Shown: piece after piece, positions 35,208 through 43,471 of the stretch
Numbering within the stretch: position 1 is the first letter of the stretch
Layout: each line of letters opens with the position of its first letter
From: Lachnospiraceae bacterium UBA1683
GTDB lineage: Bacteria; Bacillota; Clostridia; Lachnospirales; Lachnospiraceae
Reading direction: 5' to 3'
DNA length: 48,847 bases
Assembly (NCBI GenBank): GCA_002320245.1
Contig: DCKD01000066.1
Location: 1-48,847, forward strand
Program-made: the position numbers and the translations under genes
The notes under the pieces: generated by a model
The model's input: the letters and a program-made list of their open reading frames with translations, nothing else
What the model was told of the DNA's origin: nothing
The model's database searches: none

Positions 35208-35502
35208 GTTCCAGTTCCTCCGGCAAAAAATCTAAAATATCGACAGTTTCAAAATAAGTTTCCTGCTGTTCCAGCGTCCTCTTCTCCTGAATATATTCCT
35301 GATTACGATACAGTTTCAGAAAGGAGCCTTCCATCCCGGTCAGTTTCAGAATCGGAGTCATTAACAGCAATATCATCACCAGACCGGCAAAAAAACGGAT
35401 ATATTTTTTATATTCCTTTCCGGGTATCACTTCCAGCACAGCCGTGATCATCACCAGATAGCAGGCAAGGTTACGGATCCACTCATACATCGCATCTAAC
35501 AT
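35197..35502 (-). CDS. spoIIIAF: Stage III sporulation protein AF
   Basis: This small membrane protein of 101 residues has two helices near 9-25 and 35-52, then a soluble tail. The pattern WIRNLACYLVMITAVLEVIPGKEYKKYIRFFAGLV matches SpoIIIAF. Here the soluble part is short (about 45 residues) compared with the Bacillus protein of about 200 residues, so the C-terminal ring-like domain appears reduced. It starts 21 bases after spoIIIAE. Confidence 0.88.
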   Translation of the reverse strand: MLDAMYEWIRNLACYLVMITAVLEVIPGKEYKKYIRFFAGLVMILLLMTPILKLTGMEGSFLKLYRNQEYIQEKRTLEQQETYFETVDILDFLPEELERGE

Positions 35503-35523
35503 ATTTTCACCCTTGTTCCATGT

Positions 35524-36747
35524 TTAGTTCGTTGCGGCAGCAACCACCGCGATTGTAACCAGAAACAGCGTCATTGTTGTGACAAGCATTTGCAGCATCA
35601 GTTCATATCCCTCGCTTACACTGCTGATACACCCGGTAATCCTGGAATCTGAAACCGGCTGCACAAGTGCGGCGGCAAGTTTATAAAAAAACGTCATAAT
35701 CGCCATCTGAAGAATGGGAACCAGACAAATCATCAACAGCAGTACCGCTCCCGCCATCCCGATTCCGTTTTTTATCAGTACTGCGGTCCCAAGCACCACA
35801 TCAGTCACACTGCCAAATGTATTGCCAATCCCAGGGATTGCCGAGAGGGATTTTGTCAGTGAGCTTCTTTTTAAGCTGTCAATTGCCGGAGCTAACAGAC
35901 CTTGGATCACATTGATTCCAATAACGCAGCCAAGCAGTGTTTTCAGTATCCAGGAAATTCCTTTTTTTATTAGTTCCGCAAGCTCAGACAGCATATCTTC
36001 TCCAAGCAGATAATTCATAATCTGTATCATGATATACACATTGACAACCGGAATCAAAAAGCGGAATATAACCATCTCCACCAGATAAATAAGGAACAAC
36101 ACCAGATTGTAGAACATCAGCGAACTGCTGCTGCCGGAAGAAATCGCCACCGACAGAAAATACCCCGGGCAGAGCAGGCGCATAAAATCCAGAAGGATCT
36201 CCATCTTCTCTTCCAGCCCGGATATGGCAATCCGAAAGGAATTCAGACACATTGTAATCAACAGCAGATACAGAACATAGAAACTGATTTCGGACACCTG
36301 CCGGTTCTGCAATGCGTTGGAAAAATTGGTGAATACTGCCGCTATAATGGCAATCAGCAATATGTACACGAGGTTTCTGCGGTTTGTACGGAATTCATAG
36401 CCAATCTGGTCTTTTCCGTATTGTAAAAGCATCTGTCCGGTTTCTTTGAAATTTCCCGTCATCAATGTCTCCACTACTTGTTGAAATGTTATTTTTTCCC
36501 CGGGAAATAGTTTTCGAAGATTATCATTCAGCTCCGAAAAATCGAACTCCTCCAGAATCTTTTTCTCCGTCTGCTCCTGTATCTGTTCCAGGAATTCTGT
36601 GTCCTCCTGCCCGGATGCCACGGACGTCTCAGCATCCTGCCCTTCTTCCGCACGTACTTCCGTTTTAATGCCAGACAGGAGCAGACAGCCAATGAGTACA
36701 CAGAAAATAACAAATCTGCCATTCTTTTTATTCTTTATTTTTTTCAT
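35524..36747 (-). CDS. spoIIIAE: Stage III sporulation protein AE
   Basis: The 407-residue polytopic protein has a likely cleavable signal peptide (KNKKNGRFVIFCVLIGCLLLSG), an acidic extracellular stretch (about 30-130) and about seven membrane segments from residue 145 on. The motif AIPGIGNTFGSVTDVVLGTAVLIKNGIG is typical of SpoIIIAE, which is thought to act as a permease-like part of the channel. AGGAG precedes the ATG by 8 bases. The start overlaps the end of spoIIIAD by 4 bases. Confidence 0.94.
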   Translation of the reverse strand: MKKIKNKKNGRFVIFCVLIGCLLLSGIKTEVRAEEGQDAETSVASGQEDTEFLEQIQEQTEKKILEEFDFSELNDNLRKLFPGEKITFQQVVETLMTGNFKETGQMLLQYGKDQIGYEFRTNRRNLVYILLIAIIAAVFTNFSNALQNRQVSEISFYVLYLLLITMCLNSFRIAISGLEEKMEILLDFMRLLCPGYFLSVAISSGSSSSLMFYNLVLFLIYLVEMVIFRFLIPVVNVYIMIQIMNYLLGEDMLSELAELIKKGISWILKTLLGCVIGINVIQGLLAPAIDSLKRSSLTKSLSAIPGIGNTFGSVTDVVLGTAVLIKNGIGMAGAVLLLMICLVPILQMAIMTFFYKLAAALVQPVSDSRITGCISSVSEGYELMLQMLVTTMTLFLVTIAVVAAATN

Positions 36748-37130
36748 GACAGAAACTCCTGAATCGTTTCCAGCAATGCAAGTAACACCGGTATGCCAAG
36801 TGCCAGAATCGTCAGCTTGCTGAATATTTCAATCTGCACAGCAATGGTCTGATATCCTGCATCTTTACAAATACTGGAAGTAAACTCCGCAATATAGGTA
36901 ATCCCTATCATTTTCAGCATTGTGGTAAGATAACCGACATCCATATCGAGGTAACTTTCAATTTGTGTAACTGCATCCACAAACAGCTCCAGCCGGTCGA
37001 TAATACAGGAAAACAGGAGAATACTGACCGCCACACTCATATAAATGCCATATTCTGTTTTTCCACCTTTAAACTGGATTGCCAGCAGTGCGCCCAGCAC
37101 GCCGACAACACCGATTTGTATCATATTCAC
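36744..37130 (-). CDS. spoIIIAD: Stage III sporulation protein AD
   Basis: The 128-residue membrane protein has about four hydrophobic segments, with the family motif YLTTMLKMIGITYIAEFTSSICKDAGYQTIA. Together with SpoIIIAC it resembles flagellar/type III export membrane proteins. A GTG start at 37130 (GGGGAG eight bases upstream) and ATG 37124 are both possible. It overlaps spoIIIAE by 4 bases and lies 42 bases after spoIIIAC. Confidence 0.92.
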   Translation of the reverse strand: MNMIQIGVVGVLGALLAIQFKGGKTEYGIYMSVAVSILLFSCIIDRLELFVDAVTQIESYLDMDVGYLTTMLKMIGITYIAEFTSSICKDAGYQTIAVQIEIFSKLTILALGIPVLLALLETIQEFLS

Positions 37131-37172
37131 CTGTTTTTCTCCCCTTCTGCCGTCATGGTAACCAGACTGTTG

Positions 37173-37367
37173 TTATAATGCAAACAATTGTTTCATTGTC
37201 ATAAACAAATCATAAATAAACGGAAGCACCCAGGAAAGCACAAGCACCAGTCCGGCAAAGCTTACAAGAAATGCCTGTTCATCCCTTCCACTGTGCTTTA
37301 AAACCTGACTCAGAATCGAAACAAGGATGCCGACCGCTGCAATTTTAAAGATTAAATTGATTGTCAT
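37173..37367 (-). CDS. spoIIIAC: Stage III sporulation protein AC
   Basis: The 64-residue membrane protein with two helices has the SpoIIIAC pattern (IFKIAAVGILVSILSQVLKHSGRDEQAFLVSFAGLVLVL). AGGAGG lies close upstream of the ATG. Its small size is normal for the family. Confidence 0.92.
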   Translation of the reverse strand: MTINLIFKIAAVGILVSILSQVLKHSGRDEQAFLVSFAGLVLVLSWVLPFIYDLFMTMKQLFAL

Positions 37368-37380
37368 GGCGCCTCCTGTT

Positions 37381-37899
37381 TCACATTAATATTACGACAA
37401 GGAAAATGCCTCCCATCACACCAAGACAGCTTCCAATCCGCTTTTTCGCCGCCATCCCTTCCCGCACCTTCTCAATCTCAAGTTCTAACCGTTCCAGATA
37501 AAGCTGTAGGTTCCTGCTTTCCGCGGCCGTGTTCATCTGACCAATGTAACAGCCCAGTTCTTTCAGTTGAATGGAGTGCGTTGGTTTCAAATTCAGTCCG
37601 CCGAGATAACGGTCTACCGAGCGCATCCATATTTTCAGAAATTCTTCTTCATCTCTGTTCTCCACCTGTTTTTCCATTGCCAGCAGCCACTTTCGGTAAG
37701 GCTCTTTGATGCGTTCTCCGACACGCCCGCAGATTTCACCGATTGGTGCATGGCCATATTCCAATTCACTTTTTATCATGTAGACTATATGACGGATATA
37801 CAGCAGTTTCTCCAGATAATTCTGCTGCTCCATTCCATATAGAATGCCTGCTCCGGTAGTTGCCGCAATCACCAATATCCCGCCTATAAACCGCTGCAT
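37381..37899 (-). CDS. spoIIIAB: Stage III sporulation protein AB
   Basis: The 172-residue protein has N- and C-terminal membrane helices flanking a helical domain (YIRHIVYMIKSELEYGHAPIGEIC). It resembles GspF-like inner-membrane proteins of type II secretion/type IV pili and is thought to work with the ATPase SpoIIIAA. It overlaps spoIIIAA by 16 bases. Confidence 0.93.
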   Translation of the reverse strand: MQRFIGGILVIAATTGAGILYGMEQQNYLEKLLYIRHIVYMIKSELEYGHAPIGEICGRVGERIKEPYRKWLLAMEKQVENRDEEEFLKIWMRSVDRYLGGLNLKPTHSIQLKELGCYIGQMNTAAESRNLQLYLERLELEIEKVREGMAAKKRIGSCLGVMGGIFLVVILM

Positions 37900-38828
37900 A
37901 AAAGACTCCCCCGCTCATCGTAAATATGCTTTATTTCTCCCGGATGATGCCGGTTTCCGAGGATAACATACCGCTCGAATCTCCGTTTCCGAATTAAGTC
38001 TCCCAACACTGGCTTTTCAGACGCCTCATCCATATCCATTCCATGTACACTCGCAATCAGCTTGCACCCACACTGCATTGCATACTCAACCGCATGGACA
38101 TCCTCTGCCGTTCCGATTTCATCAATTGCAAGCACCTGGGGCGCCATCGAACGAATCAGCATAATCATCCCCTCTGCTTTCGGGCAGCAGTCCAGAATAT
38201 CGGTCCGCATCCCCAACTGATTCTGCGCCACACCGAGGTAACACCCGCCCAGCTCTGAGCGCTCGTCCACCACGCCAACTGTGCACCCCTTTATGTACCG
38301 GTTTCCATCCGATATCTGGCGGATGATATCCCGAATCAGTGTTGTTTTTCCGCACCGGGGCGGAGAAATAATCAGTGTGTGGCATACTTCCCTGTTTTTT
38401 GTAATATACTGCATCACGGAATCCGCACAGCCAATGATTTCATGTGCCACACGGATATTCACCGAAGAAATATACTGCAAGTTTTTTACATGATTGTTTT
38501 CCAATATAACCTTTCCCATCACGCCCGCCCTGTGCCCTCCTTCAATTGTAATAAACCCCTGCCTGAGTTCCTGCTCGTATGCATACAGAGAATAATGACA
38601 GATATACTCCATCGTTTCTCTGAGCTCCTCTTTCGTGACAATGTGCTTTCCCTGCGCCTCCGTCGGCAGTACCATCTCCCGGTTTTCGTACTCCAACATC
38701 AATGGTTTTCCTACACGCAGCCGCACCTCCTGCAATTTCTCAAAATTCAGATTCTCGTGGGCTACTATTCTGCGGATTGATTTTGCCAAAACATTCAATA
38801 TTTGCTGTTTTTTCTGATTTTCCCTCAT
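37884..38828 (-). CDS. spoIIIAA: Stage III sporulation protein AA (ATPase)
   Basis: SpoIIIAA is a secretion-type AAA-like ATPase powering the mother cell-forespore channel. The 314-residue protein has Walker A SPPRCGKTTLIRDI and Walker B QVLAIDEIGT, with the N-terminal LRVGKPL segment typical of the family. I choose ATG 38828 over the in-frame GTG at 38837, because that GTG is part of the ribosome binding site (AAGAGGTGG). It is first in the operon, directly behind a sigma-E promoter, consistent with mother-cell expression. Confidence 0.95.
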   Translation of the reverse strand: MRENQKKQQILNVLAKSIRRIVAHENLNFEKLQEVRLRVGKPLMLEYENREMVLPTEAQGKHIVTKEELRETMEYICHYSLYAYEQELRQGFITIEGGHRAGVMGKVILENNHVKNLQYISSVNIRVAHEIIGCADSVMQYITKNREVCHTLIISPPRCGKTTLIRDIIRQISDGNRYIKGCTVGVVDERSELGGCYLGVAQNQLGMRTDILDCCPKAEGMIMLIRSMAPQVLAIDEIGTAEDVHAVEYAMQCGCKLIASVHGMDMDEASEKPVLGDLIRKRRFERYVILGNRHHPGEIKHIYDERGSLLCSGL

Positions 38829-38847
38829 CTTGTCCACCTCTTAAAAC

Positions 38848-38875
38848 AATATATGAGTGGGTTTTAAAAATATGC
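38848..38875 (-). promoter_or_regulatory. Sigma-E type promoter of the spoIIIA operon
   Basis: GCATATT (38875-38869) matches the sigma-E -35 box, and CATATATT (38855-38848) is close to its CATACANT -10 box, with a 13-base spacer. The start would fall about 12 bases before the spoIIIAA ATG. Confidence 0.75.
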
Positions 38876-38886
38876 ATGGAAGTTCA

Positions 38887-38904
38887 AAAGGGACTGTCCC
38901 CTTT
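38887..38904. repeat. Short palindrome in the spoIIIAA-pnp gap
   Basis: AAAGGGA pairs with TCCCCTTT around a CTG loop (one C bulged). It is not followed by a T tract, so it is not a terminator by itself. It may be a small repeat element. Confidence 0.4.
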
Positions 38905-38934
38905 GCGCTCCGTTTTCAGAATTTCTGAACATAA

Positions 38935-38962
38935 AAGGACAGGCAACATTCTGCCTGTCCTT
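38935..38962 (-). terminator. pnp terminator
   Basis: AAGGACAGGCA (38962-38952) pairs with TGCCTGTCCTT (38945-38935) on the minus strand, followed by a short T-containing tail, 21 bases after the pnp stop. Confidence 0.75.
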
Positions 38963-38982
38963 CCAAATCTATTTCTTTATTC

Positions 38983-41070
38983 TTATTCAGCTACATCTTT
39001 CATACTAAAACTGAATCTTCCCATTTTGTCTTTGCCCATGCATACAACTTTTACGACATCGCCAAGTTTCAGGACGTCTTCCACTTTATTGATTCTTTCT
39101 CTGGAAATCTTGGATATGTGAACCATTCCTTCTTTTCCAGGTGCAAACTCAACGAATGCTCCGAATTCTTTGATGCTGACTACCTTTCCTTCGAAAAGCT
39201 GTCCTGCCTCAAAATCGGTCACTATAATGTGAATCAGTCTTGCAGCCTCTTCCATCTTCTCTTTATCCGTTCCACAGATAGATACGGCGCCATCATCTGT
39301 AATATCAATCTTAACGCCTGTCTGCTCGATAATGGCATTGATTGTCTTTCCACGCTGTCCGACTACATCGCCGATTTTCTGTGGGTCAATCTGCATCTGC
39401 ATAATCTTTGGGGCGTACTCGCCAACCTCTGTCCTTGGCTCTGCGATTGTCTTACCCATCACTTCATCCAAAATATAAGTTCTGGCTTTCTTTGTTGCAG
39501 CAATTGCCTCTTCGATAATCGGTCTTGTCAGTCCGTGAATCTTAATATCCATCTGGATAGCCGTGATTCCCTTATGAGTTCCGGCTACTTTGAAGTCCAT
39601 ATCTCCAAAGAAATCTTCCAGCCCCTGAATATCTGTCAGTACAAGATAATCCTCGTCTGTCTCACCCGTTACCAGACCTGCGGAAATACCTGCAACGGCA
39701 GCCTTAATCGGCACGCCTGCTGCCATCAGTGACATACTGGATGCACAGATACTTGCCTGTGAAGTAGAACCATTGGACTCAAACGTCTCGGATACGGTAC
39801 GGATTGCATATGGGAACTCTGCCTCGCTCGGAAGTACCGGTACAAGAGCTCTCTCAGCCAATGCCCCGTGTCCAATCTCACGGCGTCCGGGTCCTCTGGA
39901 CGGCTTTGTCTCACCGACAGAGTATGACGGGAAATTATAATGGTGCATATATCTCTTTGTCGTCTCTGCCTCATCCAGTCCGTCCAGTCTCTGTGCCTCA
40001 GACAACGGCGCCAGTGTTGTAACTGTACAAATCTGTGTCTGTCCTCGTGTAAACATTGCAGAACCGTGTACTCTCGGTATCAAATCTGTCTCCGCCGCCA
40101 GCGGGCGTATCTGGTCAATTGCACGGCCATCCGGACGCTTGTGGTCTTTGAGAATCATCTTTCTTACAGTCTTCTTCTGATACTGGTATACTGCCTCCCC
40201 CAAGACTGCAAGCCATTCCTCGTTCTCTGCAAATGCCTCTTCCAGCTTTTCTGTAATGACGCGGATATTCTCTTCTCTCGTCTGCTTGTCATCTGTAAAT
40301 ACCGCTTCTTCCATCTCTGCCGGAGATACAATCTCTCTGATTGCAGCAAACAGCTCCTCCGGTACCGCACAGCTTTCATAAGCATGTTTTGGTTTTCCGC
40401 ACTCTGCAACGATTGTCTCGATAAATGCAATGACCTTCTGGTTCAGCTCATGTGCAGCAAAAATTGCATCAATCATCTGAGCCTCGGGGACTTCGTTTGC
40501 GCCCGCTTCAATCATAATCACTTTCTCTTTTGTAGATGCAACGGTCAGCGCAAGGTCAGAAACTGATTTCTGCTCTGCTGTCGGGTTAAATACAAACTCA
40601 CCGTCAACCAAGCCAACCTGTGTTGTGGAAATCGGTCCGTCAAACGGAATATCTGAGATACTTGTTGCAATTGCTGCTCCAAGCATAGCTGTCAACTCCG
40701 GGCTACAGTCCTGATCCACAGACATTACCAGGTTTTCCAGTGTCACGTCATTTCTGTAATCCTTCGGAAACAGAGGACGCATCGGCCGGTCAATTACACG
40801 GCAGGTAAGGATTGCATTCTCCGATGCCTTTCCCTCTCTCTTGTTGAATCCTCCTGGGATCTTTCCTACAGAATATAATCTTTCATTATACTCTACACTC
40901 AATGGGAAGAAGTCAATTCCGTCTCTCGGTTTCTCGGATGCAGTCGCTGTACACAGTACAGTTGTGTCACCGTAGTGCATCAATACTGCACCGTTTGCCT
41001 GCTTTGCAACTCTGTCAACGTCTACACGCAGAGTTCTTCCTGCAAGTTCCATCTCAAACTTTTTATACAT
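38983..41070 (-). CDS. pnp: Polyribonucleotide nucleotidyltransferase (PNPase)
   Basis: PNPase phosphorolytically degrades RNA 3'-5'. The 695-residue protein has two RNase PH domains (the second with the DETDLIPRVHGSAMFTRGQTQ-like core), a KH domain (IDPQKIGDVVGQRGKTINAIIEQTG) and a C-terminal S1 domain (FEGKVVSIKEFGAFVEFAPGKEGMVHISKIS). The open frame reaches 41103, but ATG 41070 with AGGAG and the family start MYKKFEMELAGR is preferred. It follows rpsO in the conserved order but has its own promoter and a long hairpin in its leader. The gene ends with the terminator at 38935-38962. Confidence 0.97.
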   Translation of the reverse strand: MYKKFEMELAGRTLRVDVDRVAKQANGAVLMHYGDTTVLCTATASEKPRDGIDFFPLSVEYNERLYSVGKIPGGFNKREGKASENAILTCRVIDRPMRPLFPKDYRNDVTLENLVMSVDQDCSPELTAMLGAAIATSISDIPFDGPISTTQVGLVDGEFVFNPTAEQKSVSDLALTVASTKEKVIMIEAGANEVPEAQMIDAIFAAHELNQKVIAFIETIVAECGKPKHAYESCAVPEELFAAIREIVSPAEMEEAVFTDDKQTREENIRVITEKLEEAFAENEEWLAVLGEAVYQYQKKTVRKMILKDHKRPDGRAIDQIRPLAAETDLIPRVHGSAMFTRGQTQICTVTTLAPLSEAQRLDGLDEAETTKRYMHHYNFPSYSVGETKPSRGPGRREIGHGALAERALVPVLPSEAEFPYAIRTVSETFESNGSTSQASICASSMSLMAAGVPIKAAVAGISAGLVTGETDEDYLVLTDIQGLEDFFGDMDFKVAGTHKGITAIQMDIKIHGLTRPIIEEAIAATKKARTYILDEVMGKTIAEPRTEVGEYAPKIMQMQIDPQKIGDVVGQRGKTINAIIEQTGVKIDITDDGAVSICGTDKEKMEEAARLIHIIVTDFEAGQLFEGKVVSIKEFGAFVEFAPGKEGMVHISKISRERINKVEDVLKLGDVVKVVCMGKDKMGRFSFSMKDVAE

Positions 41071-41117
41071 GTTTGCTCTCCTTTTTTCTCTTCTTTTCAT
41101 CAAAAAACATTACGCCA

Positions 41118-41201
41118 GGCAGGAGAGTCCGAAACTACTGAAAAACACATTAACTGTCTGTTAATATTCTTTTCAGTGGTCTCGGCAGCATACATCCTGC
41201 C
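41118..41201 (-). promoter_or_regulatory. Long hairpin in the pnp leader
   Basis: The minus-strand leader folds into stacked stems: GGCAGGA (41201-41195) with TCCTGCC (41124-41118), CCGAGAC with GTTTCGG, ACTGAAAA (41177-41170) with TTTTCAGT (41144-41137), and ATTAAC with GTTAAT around a 5-base loop. It starts about 7 bases after the predicted transcription start. In E. coli a comparable pnp leader hairpin is cut by RNase III and used for autoregulation. Equivalence here is inference. Confidence 0.6.
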
Positions 41202-41214
41202 CGCAATCCTTAAT

Positions 41215-41243
41215 ATTATAGCATACAGTCCTATTCCACGCAA
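41215..41243 (-). promoter_or_regulatory. pnp promoter
   Basis: TTGCGT (41243-41238) and TATAAT (41220-41215) have a 17-base spacer. Confidence 0.65.
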
Positions 41244-41334
41244 TCAATTCTTTCAAACATTTTAAAACCGCAATCACTCTCTCTTTCCTATGTGTTAATT
41301 ATAAGCATTCAGACCGGTCATTTTCAACAAACAG

Positions 41335-41378
41335 AAAAAGAGATTTGACACCATCAACATAGTGCCAAATCTCTTTTT
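41335..41378 (-). terminator. rpsO terminator
   Basis: AAAAAGAGATTTG (41378-41366) pairs with CAAATCTCTTTTT (41347-41335) on the minus strand, 22 bases after the rpsO stop. It separates rpsO from pnp. Confidence 0.85.
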
Positions 41379-41400
41379 CTTTCCCGGCAGATGCCGAAAA

Positions 41401-41667
41401 TTATTTTCTGAGTCCAAGTTTCTCAATCAGAGTACGATATCTCTCAATATCGATTTTCTTCAGGTATGCAAGAAGTCCTCGTCTCTGACCAACCATCTTC
41501 AGAAGTCCTCTTCGTGAGTGGTGATCCTTCGGGTTTGCTTTGAAATGGTCTGTCAGCTCATTGATTCTTGCTGTCAGAATAGCCACCTGTACTTCCGGTG
41601 ATCCCGTATCTCCCTCTGTCCTTCCATACTCTGCAATAATTGCCTGTTTCTTTTCCTTTGAAATCAT
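41401..41667 (-). CDS. rpsO: 30S ribosomal protein S15
   Basis: The 88-residue primary binder of 16S rRNA has the family signature: GSPEVQVAILTARINELTDHFK, the conserved DHHSRRGL and a C-terminal LLAYLKKIDIERY. AGGAGG lies upstream of the ATG. S15 genes are commonly autoregulated through leader RNA, and a structured leader is present here. It is the upstream neighbour of pnp, the conserved order, but with a terminator between them. Confidence 0.97.
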   Translation of the reverse strand: MISKEKKQAIIAEYGRTEGDTGSPEVQVAILTARINELTDHFKANPKDHHSRRGLLKMVGQRRGLLAYLKKIDIERYRTLIEKLGLRK

Positions 41668-41764
41668 GTTTCATTTCCTCCTGATATATAATCTTTTTAT
41701 GACCGCCTGGCATTAAGCAACGGTTGGAGTCATCCAGTCACTGAACACCGGCTCAATTCATACC
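41668..41764 (-). promoter_or_regulatory. Structured rpsO leader, candidate S15 autoregulatory element
   Basis: The minus-strand leader holds GACTGG (about 41733-41728) and CCAGGCGGTC (about 41710-41701), which can form a stem with a bulge. A CGGT just upstream could pair with an ACCG in the loop, giving a pseudoknot or three-way fold, before the AGGAGG ribosome site. Such folds bind S15 in other bacteria. Function here is inferred from position and foldability. Confidence 0.5.
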
Positions 41765-41770
41765 TGCTGT

Positions 41771-41799
41771 AGTATAACATAGCTTTTATTGTATGTAAA
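41771..41799 (-). promoter_or_regulatory. rpsO promoter
   Basis: TTTACA (41799-41794) and TATACT (41776-41771) have a 17-base spacer, immediately after the stop codon of the upstream cotransporter gene. Confidence 0.75.
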
Positions 41800-41806
41800 G
41801 CACTTT

Positions 41807-43456
41807 TTACTCATCTTCCTCTTCCAAATCATCCCACTGATCCGGCTCTAGTATTGCGAATGCAATATTGGTCGCATGGTCCGCAATCCGCTCCAAACCG
41901 GAAATCGTATCTGAGAATATCATCCCCGCCTCCGGATTACATTTTTCCTTTGTCAGTCGTTTGATATGTGAACGCTGAAGCTTCTTTTCGCGTGCATCCA
42001 CCGCATCTTCCAACTGAACAACTTCCTTCACATGTTCCGGGCTTTGATTTGAGAACATATCCAATGCGTATTCCAATGTCTGAATCACCATGTCTGTCAT
42101 ATCCATCAACTGCTTTTCCGCCTTTTCGCTGAAAACAATATGCTCTTCGATTCTGCTCACCGCCGAATCTGCAAAATTTTCCGCATGGTCACCGATTCGT
42201 TCGATATCATTAACCACATGGAACAAAGCCCCCAGTATCTTTGCGTCCCCGGTCGGAATGTCCATTTCATTCACGCGAATCAGATAATCCGTGATTTCGC
42301 GGTTCATAAAGTCAATGTGCTTTTCCTGCCGGTACACCCGTTCTGCTTTTTCACGGTCGCTTGCACAGAGTGCTTCCATGCTGTTCCTCAGGTTTTCTTT
42401 TGCAAGTTCTCCCATATGCTGCAGCTCATGAATCGCATCTACCACCGCAGTCGCAGGAGTTACATTTCCCTTACCGATATATTCCAGCTCGTACTCCTCT
42501 TCTCCGGTTATATCTTTTCCCGGAATAATCAGATAGGTTGTCTTTACAACCCAGTTCATGAATGGGAACAGAAGAATCACTTCACACACTTTAATCAAGG
42601 TATGTGCATTGGCAACAGCACGTCCCGGATTGCCCCCGGATACTTTCATCAATGTCTCTGCGATTGGATGCAGCCCTGTTAATAAAATCAGGAAAATGAT
42701 AAAAGAGCCGATTATATTAAACAGGAAATGAATCCACGCCGCACGCTTTGCATCTTTTTTCCCTCCAAGGCTTGCAAGCAGGGCAGAGACACATGAACCC
42801 ATGTTACATCCCAGAATCAGGAAGAAACATATCGTAAACTCCAGCATCCCCTGATTCGCCATCAGAATAACGATGCCGACCGTCGCAGACGAACTCTGCA
42901 GCACAGCCGTAATGCAGAATCCGACAAGTATTGCCATCATCGGGCTTTTCAGCGACTTCAGAAGCGTGACAATATGCGGGGATTCTTTTAAGGAGGACAT
43001 TGCATCCGACATGGTACTGAGTCCCATAAACAAGATACCAAATCCAAGAATCACCCCTCCGATTTTGCGTATATTGGGTTTCTTGGCAAACATAAACATC
43101 ACCACACCGATAATGACAAACAGCGGTGCAATGTCCGACAGGTTAAACGCAATCAACTGACCGGTTACCGTCGTACCGATATTCGCACCGAGGATTACTC
43201 CCGCAGCCTGAAACAAATCCATCAGACCTGAATTCACAAAACTGACAACCATAACCGTTGTTGCGCTGGAGGATTGGATAATTGCTGTAAACAAAATACC
43301 AACCAGCATACCTGCGAACCGGTTTCTTGTGAAGAATTCCAGAATGGAGCGCATTCTCGCTCCTGCCACCTGTTCCAGCCCGTCACTCATCAATTTCATA
43401 CCAAACAAAAACAGGCCAAGACCTCCAAGCAGCAAAAAGATTGTTGTTACACTCAT
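41807..43456 (-). CDS. Na/Pi cotransporter family protein with PhoU-like domain
   Basis: The 549-residue membrane protein has the two inverted Na/Pi repeats with QSSSATTVMVVSFVNSG (about 61-77) and QSSSATVGIVILMANQG (about 186-202), about eight to nine membrane helices up to about residue 310, and a C-terminal soluble PhoU-like helical domain (about 340-545). NptA/YjbB relatives move phosphate with sodium, in E. coli outward. It is inserted between ribF and rpsO, an interruption of the conserved translation cluster. Direction of transport is not decided by sequence. GGGTGGG precedes the ATG at 43456. Confidence 0.92.
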   Translation of the reverse strand: MSVTTIFLLLGGLGLFLFGMKLMSDGLEQVAGARMRSILEFFTRNRFAGMLVGILFTAIIQSSSATTVMVVSFVNSGLMDLFQAAGVILGANIGTTVTGQLIAFNLSDIAPLFVIIGVVMFMFAKKPNIRKIGGVILGFGILFMGLSTMSDAMSSLKESPHIVTLLKSLKSPMMAILVGFCITAVLQSSSATVGIVILMANQGMLEFTICFFLILGCNMGSCVSALLASLGGKKDAKRAAWIHFLFNIIGSFIIFLILLTGLHPIAETLMKVSGGNPGRAVANAHTLIKVCEVILLFPFMNWVVKTTYLIIPGKDITGEEEYELEYIGKGNVTPATAVVDAIHELQHMGELAKENLRNSMEALCASDREKAERVYRQEKHIDFMNREITDYLIRVNEMDIPTGDAKILGALFHVVNDIERIGDHAENFADSAVSRIEEHIVFSEKAEKQLMDMTDMVIQTLEYALDMFSNQSPEHVKEVVQLEDAVDAREKKLQRSHIKRLTKEKCNPEAGMIFSDTISGLERIADHATNIAFAILEPDQWDDLEEEDE

Positions 43457-43471
43457 TTGTATCCCACCCTC

